Positions 5,525-9,435 of a DNA stretch of 9,435 nucleotides are shown piece by piece. The notes beneath the pieces were generated by a model that did no database searches, was not told the DNA's origin, and saw nothing but the letters and a program-made list of their open reading frames with translations. The DNA comes from Candidatus Latescibacterota bacterium (GTDB taxonomy: Bacteria > Latescibacterota > MVCY01), in the NCBI GenBank assembly GCA_030629295.1, contig DAOVPH010000055.1, positions 1 to 9,435 on the forward strand, given 5' to 3'. Position 1 is the stretch's first letter; every line of letters begins with the position of its first letter. The translations under genes and the position numbers were made by a program.

Positions 5525-7099
5525 ATGAGAACGACTTGTTTACTTCAGAGTATCCTCGTAGCCCTGATTGTGGCAGTTTTTGGTCTCATAGTTCCAGGCA
5601 GCATATCTGCGAAGACTATCCGTGTTGACCTGAATGGTGGTGGGGATTACCTAACTATTCAAGAAGGGATAGATACGGTGAGTGACGGCGATACTGTTCT
5701 GGTAATAGATGGGATATATACCGGTGTTGGAAACAAGGATTTGGATTTTAACGGCAAGCCAATTGTAGTAACCTCGGAGAACGGAGCGAAGTTCACGATC
5801 ATAGATTGCCAGGAAGAAGGTATAGGGTTCTATTTCCGCAACAGCGAGGGTTTAACATCGGTGGTAAGAGGTTTTACAATAAGGAATGGCAAGGCCACCA
5901 TTTCCGACATGATTCTCGGCGGGATTCATTGTCATGAATCTTCTCCCACTATTACAAACAACATTATCACTGATAGCCCTGGGGTAGCCATCACCTGTGG
6001 GAACGGCTGTGCTGCACTCATTACAAACAATGTGATTGTTAACACCTACGGTAATGTATGCGCGGGACATGGTTCTTCTCCCAAAATCATAAATAACGTG
6101 ATTGCTGGAAATAGCGAATGGGGCATATGGATTGTTGTGAACTCCACTCCAATCATTATGAATAATATTATCGTTAATAATCGTCAGGGAATCAGCAGGG
6201 GGTGGGAGGGAGGCGAACCAACGATTTTATACAATGATGTATGGAGTAGTCCTGACGGGAATTATGTTTCTCATGTAGGTCAAATCTCTTCTGATTTGGG
6301 CGATATTTCAGAAGATCCTCTTTTTGTTGATCCTGAGAACGGTGATTACCATCTTCAGCCTGGTTCACCTTGCACAAATGCCGGGCACCCTGATGTTGCC
6401 TACAACGACCCCGATGGCACCCGGAACGACATAGGCGCATACGGCGGTCCGGACGCTGCCGGATGGAGTGCTTTTGTGGAAAGGACAAAGGGCGACATCA
6501 ATGCCGACGCTGTGGTTGATGTCCGTGACGCCATCCTCTGCCTGAGGATTGCGGCGGGACTGGCACTGGCGACAACCGAAACAGCAGTGCGCATCACCCC
6601 CACTGCCTACGAGAAATGGGCAGCCGATATGGACGGCGATGGCAAGATCACCTCCGCCGATGCCCTGCTCATCCTGTACGAATCCGTGGGCAGACTGATA
6701 GCCGAGCCCAAGCTGCTGGCTTCAAGCAATCTGGAGACCACAGTAAAGCTACCACAGATCACCGCTCTCCCCGGCCAAACCGTGACTGTGCCCATCCTGG
6801 TGGAGGGCTGCCGGGATGTCTTTGGGGCAGACATAAAGCTGGTCTACGATCCCGTTTTCTTAACGATCCTTGGGGTAGAAACCGGTGCCTCAGGTTCTCT
6901 GATGGCAGTCAACACCCAGAATTCTGGCCAGATAGTGGCGGCGCTGGTTAATCCAAAAGGTATGGTGGGCGGAAACGGCGAGATCATCAGGGTGACTCTC
7001 CAAGCAAAGGGAGAGGTCTCCAGCGGGGTCTACCTTTGCCGGTTGGTGGCAGACGGTGAGCACTGGAGCAGAACCGTAAAGATAGTTCTACTGAGATGA
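5525..7099 (+). CDS. Secreted parallel beta-helix protein with dockerin-like and cohesin-like modules
   Basis: A 524-aa exported protein. Residues 1-29 form a signal peptide: charged MRTT, hydrophobic core ILVALIVAVFGLIV, cleavage near ISA-K. Residues ~30-300 form a right-handed parallel beta-helix, with ladder motifs such as TITNNIIT, LITNNVIV and KIINNVIA and the capping block DPLFVDP...YHLQPGSPC. A pair of EF-hand-like dockerin segments follows: DINADAVVD from D324 and DMDGDGKIT from D368, which should bind Ca2+. Residues ~404-524 resemble a cohesin fold (LPGQTVTVPILVEG, FGADIKLVYDP). ATG 5525 has GGAG 7 nt upstream and starts exactly at the signal peptide; the longer open frame runs through repeat C and is discarded. 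There are no catalytic residues I can name. The likely role is extracellular carbohydrate or surface binding/assembly. The beta-helix part is AT-rich and the dockerin-cohesin part GC-rich. Confidence 0.88.
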   Translation: MRTTCLLQSILVALIVAVFGLIVPGSISAKTIRVDLNGGGDYLTIQEGIDTVSDGDTVLVIDGIYTGVGNKDLDFNGKPIVVTSENGAKFTIIDCQEEGIGFYFRNSEGLTSVVRGFTIRNGKATISDMILGGIHCHESSPTITNNIITDSPGVAITCGNGCAALITNNVIVNTYGNVCAGHGSSPKIINNVIAGNSEWGIWIVVNSTPIIMNNIIVNNRQGISRGWEGGEPTILYNDVWSSPDGNYVSHVGQISSDLGDISEDPLFVDPENGDYHLQPGSPCTNAGHPDVAYNDPDGTRNDIGAYGGPDAAGWSAFVERTKGDINADAVVDVRDAILCLRIAAGLALATTETAVRITPTAYEKWAADMDGDGKITSADALLILYESVGRLIAEPKLLASSNLETTVKLPQITALPGQTVTVPILVEGCRDVFGADIKLVYDPVFLTILGVETGASGSLMAVNTQNSGQIVAALVNPKGMVGGNGEIIRVTLQAKGEVSSGVYLCRLVADGEHWSRTVKIVLLR

Positions 7100-7105
7100 C
7101 TTGAG

Positions 7106-7129
7106 AGGGGCGACCGGCCGGTCGCCCCT
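7106..7129 (+). terminator. 24-bp perfect GC-rich palindrome downstream of the secreted-protein gene
   Basis: AGGGGCGACCGG and CCGGTCGCCCCT abut to form a perfect palindrome that begins 7 nt after the stop codon. As RNA it would fold into a very stable hairpin. No U-tract follows (GCATAGTAG), so it is not a textbook intrinsic terminator, though it could stall polymerase or protect the 3' end. Similar GGGCGACCGG palindromes recur in many bacterial genomes as intergenic repeats (recalled, not checked). Confidence 0.5.
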
Positions 7130-7134
7130 GCATA

Positions 7135-7233
7135 GTAGTTGTAGGTTGGATTGAGGAACGAAACCGAACAATTCATCGAGACGTGCCAATGCAATACCTT
7201 TTGTTGGGTTTGTTTAACCCAACCTACAAAACT
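7135..7233 (+). repeat. Full copy D of the two-hairpin repeat element
   Basis: GTAGTTGTAGGTTGG at the left, linker CGAGACGTGCCAATGCAATA, right arm TTGTTGGGTT...AACCCAACCTACAAAACT. The right-hand loop is shortened to TGT. The linker from AATTCATC to CCTTTT is identical to copy F although the hairpin arms differ. It separates the secreted-protein gene from the DUF4258-like/DUF2283 pair. Confidence 0.9.
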
Positions 7234-7271
7234 TTAGTTATCTTGCGATAGGAAAAGAAACCTAAACAGTA

Positions 7272-7592
7272 ATGGTAGAAAACCACATTTTTTTTGAAGT
7301 CCCTACACCTATTGGGTGTCGTATCCAGATGACAATCTCTTCTTGGGAGTTTATTATCACCGTTAAGCATCCGGTAATGCGTGGCTGTGAGGAAGATGTG
7401 GAGAATACTTTACGAGAGCCAGACGAAATAAGACGGAGCCGAAGTGACCCCAATGTCTATCTATTTTACAGAGCAAAACGTTTAGGGCGGTGGATTTGTG
7501 TGGTGGCAAGGCGGCTCAATGAGGAGGGTTTTGTGATTACAACTTATCCGACAGATAATATCAAAGAAGGAGAGCGAATATGGAGCAAGTAA
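7272..7592 (+). CDS. DUF4258-like (RelE/barnase-type) putative toxin
   Basis: A 106-aa protein with the pattern of small nuclease-like toxins labelled DUF4258 or PBECR-like: an FEVPTPIGCRIQMT strand, the IITVKHPVMRG segment, TLREPDEIRRSRSDPNVYLFY, then WICVVARRL, GFVITTYPTD and IKEGERIW. The conserved His-Pro, the R/S-rich DP segment and the final Thr-Tyr strand are the recognisable hallmarks. The probable activity is RNA cleavage, which I infer from family resemblance. ATG 7272 fits the family N-terminus but has only a weak upstream AGGAAAAG, about 16 nt away, so translation may be poor. The 13-nt overlap with DUF2283 argues for a coupled toxin-first pair. Confidence 0.75.
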   Translation: MVENHIFFEVPTPIGCRIQMTISSWEFIITVKHPVMRGCEEDVENTLREPDEIRRSRSDPNVYLFYRAKRLGRWICVVARRLNEEGFVITTYPTDNIKEGERIWSK

Positions 7593-7789
7593 AGGTATTT
7601 TACGATAAAGCAGGAAATACTCTGACTGTCTGGTTTGGGAATCCCCAAGATGAGTATAGCTGTGAAGAAACCGGTGATGAAGTCATTTTAATGAAAGATT
7701 CCAATGGGCAGGTCATCGGGTTTGAGAAACTTAATTTCTCCATTCCTGTGGCTGAGCGCTTGAACGTTGCTTTTGAGGCCGTCAGTTGA
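7580..7789 (+). CDS. DUF2283 family protein, putative antitoxin
   Basis: A 69-aa protein matching DUF2283: a first strand VKVFYDKAGNTLTVWFG, a middle acidic segment (EETGDEVILMKDSNGQVIGFEKLNFS), and a short C-terminal tail. Members are small beta-rich proteins often found beside DUF4258-type or RelE-like toxins; the antitoxin role follows from that association and is not proven. ATG 7580 has AAGGAG 7 nt upstream and lies inside the upstream gene. Its stop codon TGA (7787-7789) overlaps the TTG that opens the next frame. The repeat that would be expected between this unit and the next exists only as an eroded remnant. Confidence 0.8.
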   Translation: MEQVKVFYDKAGNTLTVWFGNPQDEYSCEETGDEVILMKDSNGQVIGFEKLNFSIPVAERLNVAFEAVS

Positions 7790-8025
7790 GATTGTCCAGG
7801 CTTTGTAGTCTATACGTGCCGATTCACCCAATCTACAAAACTTCTGTTGAATGTAGGATACAAAAGCATGGTGAAAGGCCTTACTACTGTTTGGGAAGAT
7901 CGGATGCTGGACGATACATCTTCGCATTCTTTGTGCTGAAGAGAGGAGAGAAGGCGTTAATCGTGAGTGCCAGGGATATGACCAATGCTGAGCGGAGATA
8001 CTATGGGAGGGGGGCAAACTCATGA
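7786..8025 (+). CDS. BrnT-family toxin, N-terminally truncated and rearranged
   Basis: The C-terminal ~50 residues are clearly BrnT-like: YYCLGRSDAGRYIFAFFV, then ALIVSARDMTNAERRYYGR, where the SARDM and ERRYY signatures stand out. BrnT toxins are RelE-fold ribonucleases of ~90-100 aa. Here the first ~40 residues (usually F-W-D...KHGV..EE) are not recognisable. In their place, residues 8-31 or so are encoded by a remnant of the repeat element and by a 25-nt piece also present in the upstream vapC gene. There is no ATG; TTG 7786 or GTG 7816 would have to serve, with no good ribosome binding site. The gene is probably a nonfunctional remnant, though the open frame is preserved to an ATGA overlap with its antitoxin. 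Confidence 0.65.
   Translation: MRLSRLCSLYVPIHPIYKTSVECRIQKHGERPYYCLGRSDAGRYIFAFFVLKRGEKALIVSARDMTNAERRYYGRGANS
7801..7842 (+). repeat. Eroded remnant of the two-hairpin repeat element
   Basis: TTTGTAG, ACGTGCC (7814-7820) and ACCCAATCTACAAAACT (7826-7842) appear in the same order as in full copies; the last matches the element's right end at 16 of 17 bases. The rest of the element is deleted. It lies where a spacer between the DUF2283 and BrnT units would be expected. Confidence 0.55.
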
Positions 8026-8270
8026 GCAAGATGCCAAACTTTGCTACACTGGACGAAGAGGCGGAGTTCTGGGAGGACCACAGCCTCACTGAGTACATGG
8101 ACGAGTTGGAGGACGTAGAGTTTGAGGTCGATGCGATGCCGGAAGACACTGTCCTTACGATTCAGGTGAGTCCTCATCTGATACGGCGACTGAAAGAAGT
8201 GGCCAAAATTCAAGGTACATCTCTACGGGGGCTCCTACGCAAATGGGTTGAATCGCTTGGGGATAGTTAG
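8022..8270 (+). CDS. CopG-type antitoxin partner of BrnT
   Basis: An 82-aa protein that fits the CopG antitoxin family found with BrnT-like toxins. It has the conserved DEEAEFWEDHSLTEYMDELE segment at residues 10-29 and a C-terminal ribbon-helix-helix (TIQVSPHLIRRLKEVAKIQG, then a helix SLRGLLRKWVESL) for operator binding. ATG 8022 overlaps the BrnT stop as ATGA and has GGAGG plus a G-run upstream. The gene appears intact although its partner is truncated, the expected order of loss in a decaying pair because antitoxin loss first would be harmful. It may now act as an orphan repressor or anti-toxin against related BrnT proteins (inference). Confidence 0.85.
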   Translation: MSKMPNFATLDEEAEFWEDHSLTEYMDELEDVEFEVDAMPEDTVLTIQVSPHLIRRLKEVAKIQGTSLRGLLRKWVESLGDS

Positions 8271-8293
8271 CCCCACATATCACAGGCCTTTTA

Positions 8294-8398
8294 GTATTTG
8301 TAGGTTGGCTTGAGGGACGAAACCCAACAATTCATCGAGACGCGCCAATGCGATACCTTTTGTTGGGTTGGCTACGCTTAACCCAGCCTACGAAACCT
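8294..8398 (+). repeat. Full copy E of the two-hairpin repeat element
   Basis: GTATTTGTAGGTTGG at the left, linker CGAGACGCGCCAATGCGATA, right arm TTGTTGGGTTGGCTACGCTT and CCAGCCTACGAAACCT. Its linker carries two changes compared with the other copies (T to C and A to G) that preserve pairing in a TGC-CAAT-GCA mini-stem. It separates the BrnT/CopG unit from the UPF0175/DUF3368 unit. Confidence 0.9.
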
Positions 8399-8445
8399 AA
8401 CAGGTTTACAGGTTTGTAGTAAACATTAAAAGCAGGAGAAAGGCA

Positions 8446-8706
8446 ATGAAGGTAGAAACAGCAACAATTGAGATCCCCCGCGAAGTAACACACGCAGCGA
8501 GGATGACGGTCGAAGAGCTGAAAATAGAGTTGGCGGTGCACCTGTATGAACAAGGAAAACTCTCTTTTGGTAAGGCCAGGGAACTAGCAGGTATGACCGT
8601 GTGGGAGTTTCAGCAGTTGGTAGGAAGCAGGAAGATTCCTGTGCACTATGACATCCAGGATTATGAGGAAGACATCAAAACCTTAAAAGGGTTAGGGCGC
8701 TTGTGA
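8446..8706 (+). CDS. UPF0175-family antitoxin
   Basis: An 86-aa protein with the UPF0175 signature: EELKIELAVHLYEQGKLSFG, then KARELAGMTVWEFQQLVGSR and the ending KIPVHYDIQDYEEDIKTL. The middle is helix-turn-helix-like and probably binds DNA. UPF0175 proteins are very often encoded directly upstream of DUF3368 PIN-like proteins, as here, and are considered the antitoxin half. ATG 8446 has AGGAG 7 nt upstream. The stop codon TGA is shared with the GTG start of the next gene (GTGA). The leader downstream of repeat E contains a tandem ACAGGTTT motif but no clear promoter. Confidence 0.92.
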   Translation: MKVETATIEIPREVTHAARMTVEELKIELAVHLYEQGKLSFGKARELAGMTVWEFQQLVGSRKIPVHYDIQDYEEDIKTLKGLGRL

Positions 8707-9200
8707 AAGTCATCAGCAACGCCTCCCCGTCGGTTTGCTTGGCACGCATAGGACAGCTTGATCTGTTAAGGCAACTCTACGGTGAGATTAGCATACCCGA
8801 TGCAGTTTGGGGTGAGATTGTGGTGGATGGTGTGGGGCAGCCAGGTGCTAATGAGGTGAAGCAAGCCGATTGGATAAAAAGGCGTAGCGTCGGTAACATT
8901 CAGCTAATCCTTGCCCTGCAGCAGGAGTTGGACAATGGTGAGGCAGAGGCGATTGCCTTGGCTGTTGAGTCAGAAGCTGACCTACTCATCATTGATGAAA
9001 GGCTTGGACGGGATGTGGCACGACATTTTGGGCTGAATATTAGCGGCCTAATTGCGGTCTTAATAGAGGCAAAACACAAAGGGTTGATTGATGAAGTTGA
9101 GGGATACTTGGATAAAATGAGGGATGTAGCTGGATTTCGGGTAAGCGATGAGCTTTACAGAAGGGTCTTGACAGATGAAGATGAAAGGGAGAAACATTAA
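8703..9200 (+). CDS. DUF3368 PIN-like toxin
   Basis: A 165-aa protein with DUF3368 hallmarks: VISNASPSVCLARIGQLDLL at the start, IPDAVWGEIVV with E38, DNGEAEAIALAVE with E80 and E82, and LLIIDERLGRD with D98, then a long C-terminal helix region. DUF3368 is a PIN-clan family, so RNase toxin activity is the expected role. The first acidic position is Asn (N6), which I recall as common in this family, so I do not call it degenerate. The usual SPLI box reads SPSV here. Start GTG 8703 overlaps the antitoxin stop by four bases and has no strong ribosome binding site, consistent with translational coupling. Confidence 0.9.
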   Translation: MKVISNASPSVCLARIGQLDLLRQLYGEISIPDAVWGEIVVDGVGQPGANEVKQADWIKRRSVGNIQLILALQQELDNGEAEAIALAVESEADLLIIDERLGRDVARHFGLNISGLIAVLIEAKHKGLIDEVEGYLDKMRDVAGFRVSDELYRRVLTDEDEREKH

Positions 9201-9229
9201 GTGCTATATCCTGCCCCATCCATAGAGTA

Positions 9230-9333
9230 GTAGTTGTAGGTTGGGTTGAGGCACGAAACCCAACAATTCATCGAGACGTGCCAATGCAATACCTTTTGTT
9301 GGGTTCGCTACGCTTAACCCAACCTACAAAACT
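9230..9333 (+). repeat. Full copy F of the two-hairpin repeat element
   Basis: The best-preserved copy: GTAGTTGTAGGTTGGG, loop GAGGCACG, AACCCAACAATTCATC, linker CGAGACGTGCCAATGCAATA, then TTGTTGGGTTCGCTACGCTT and AACCCAACCTACAAAACT. The outer arms pair with each other, and each hairpin also pairs with itself. It lies between the DUF3368 gene and the next gene. Confidence 0.92.
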
Positions 9334-9404
9334 CAAAATCTGTGGAAATTAGCCTTATCTGCGTTCTATTCTTGCAATACTCAAGACTTAGGGAGGGATA
9401 AACT

Positions 9405-9435
9405 ATGGCGGACAGGACGATGGCGCTGCCAGAGC
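9405..9435 (+). CDS. Start of an unidentified gene, 3' end outside the window
   Basis: ATG 9405 is preceded by GGGAGGG (9391-9397) at a 7-nt spacing, a good ribosome binding site. Only MADRTMALPE can be read before the window ends, too little to identify. Its position straight after a repeat copy suggests another array unit, possibly an antitoxin gene, but that is a guess. Confidence 0.45.
   Translation, partial: MADRTMALPE

Noticed and set aside
7688..8149. 153-codon minus-strand open frame across DUF2283, BrnT and CopG
   Set aside because: It is serine-rich, low-complexity antisense of three recognised genes and has no family resemblance.
5354..9333. Repeat copies as integron attC sites
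   Set aside because: The element does contain GTTGGGT and ACCCAAC strings, which fit GTTRRRY and RYYYAAC. But the outer arms are in the opposite order to attC, the units carry TA pairs with their own leaders, and no integrase is visible. A REP/BIME- or MITE-like element fits better. Finding an intI gene nearby, or cassette excision at GTT, would reopen this.
3795..9333. CRISPR-like array of regularly repeated palindromes
   Set aside because: The spacing is irregular and gene-sized, the copies are ~100 bp with two hairpins, and no cas genes are present.

Overview
The window is a bacterial chromosomal stretch of intermediate GC in which every gene I can support reads on the + strand. No rRNA, tRNA or strict taxonomic marker is present. 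An SNF2 helicase plus SWIM protein pair, a secreted beta-helix/dockerin/cohesin protein, and many small toxin-antitoxin (TA) pairs are typical of large-genome environmental or anaerobic bacteria (for example uncultured candidate phyla, Chloroflexi-like or Planctomycete-like lineages). That placement is inference and the phylum cannot be fixed from this sequence.

Region 1 (1-3561) is a two-gene unit: a large SNF2-family ATPase whose 5' end lies outside the window, then a SWIM zinc-finger protein. A perfect 11-bp hairpin separates them just upstream of the second gene's ribosome binding site. Region 2 (3562-3880) is non-coding and holds short repeats, a good promoter candidate and half of a repeat element.

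Region 3 (3881-9200) is an accessory array. It holds, in order: an AbrB-type antitoxin/PIN toxin pair; a VapB-like/PIN pair whose toxin seems to have lost two catalytic acidic residues; a secreted beta-helix protein with dockerin-like and cohesin-like modules; a DUF4258-like/DUF2283 pair; a 5'-truncated BrnT with a CopG-type antitoxin; and a UPF0175/DUF3368 pair. Within every pair the two genes overlap by 4 to 38 nt. Antitoxin is first in three pairs and toxin is first in the other two. A further gene starts at 9405 and runs off the end.

The most notable structure is a ~100-bp two-hairpin repeat, built from TTGTAGGTTGGGTT / AACCCAACCTACAA arms with a conserved linker. Four full copies (5354, 7135, 8294, 9230), two half copies (3795 left half, 4557 right half) and one eroded remnant (about 7801) lie in the gaps between these gene units, all in the same orientation. 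The left half and right half exactly bracket the first TA pair, as if it had been placed into the centre of one element. The remnant lies at the junction where BrnT lost its N-terminus. The array therefore looks like a TA island built and remodelled around a REP/BIME- or MITE-like repeat family. Whether the repeats drive cassette movement or merely accumulate between genes cannot be settled here.
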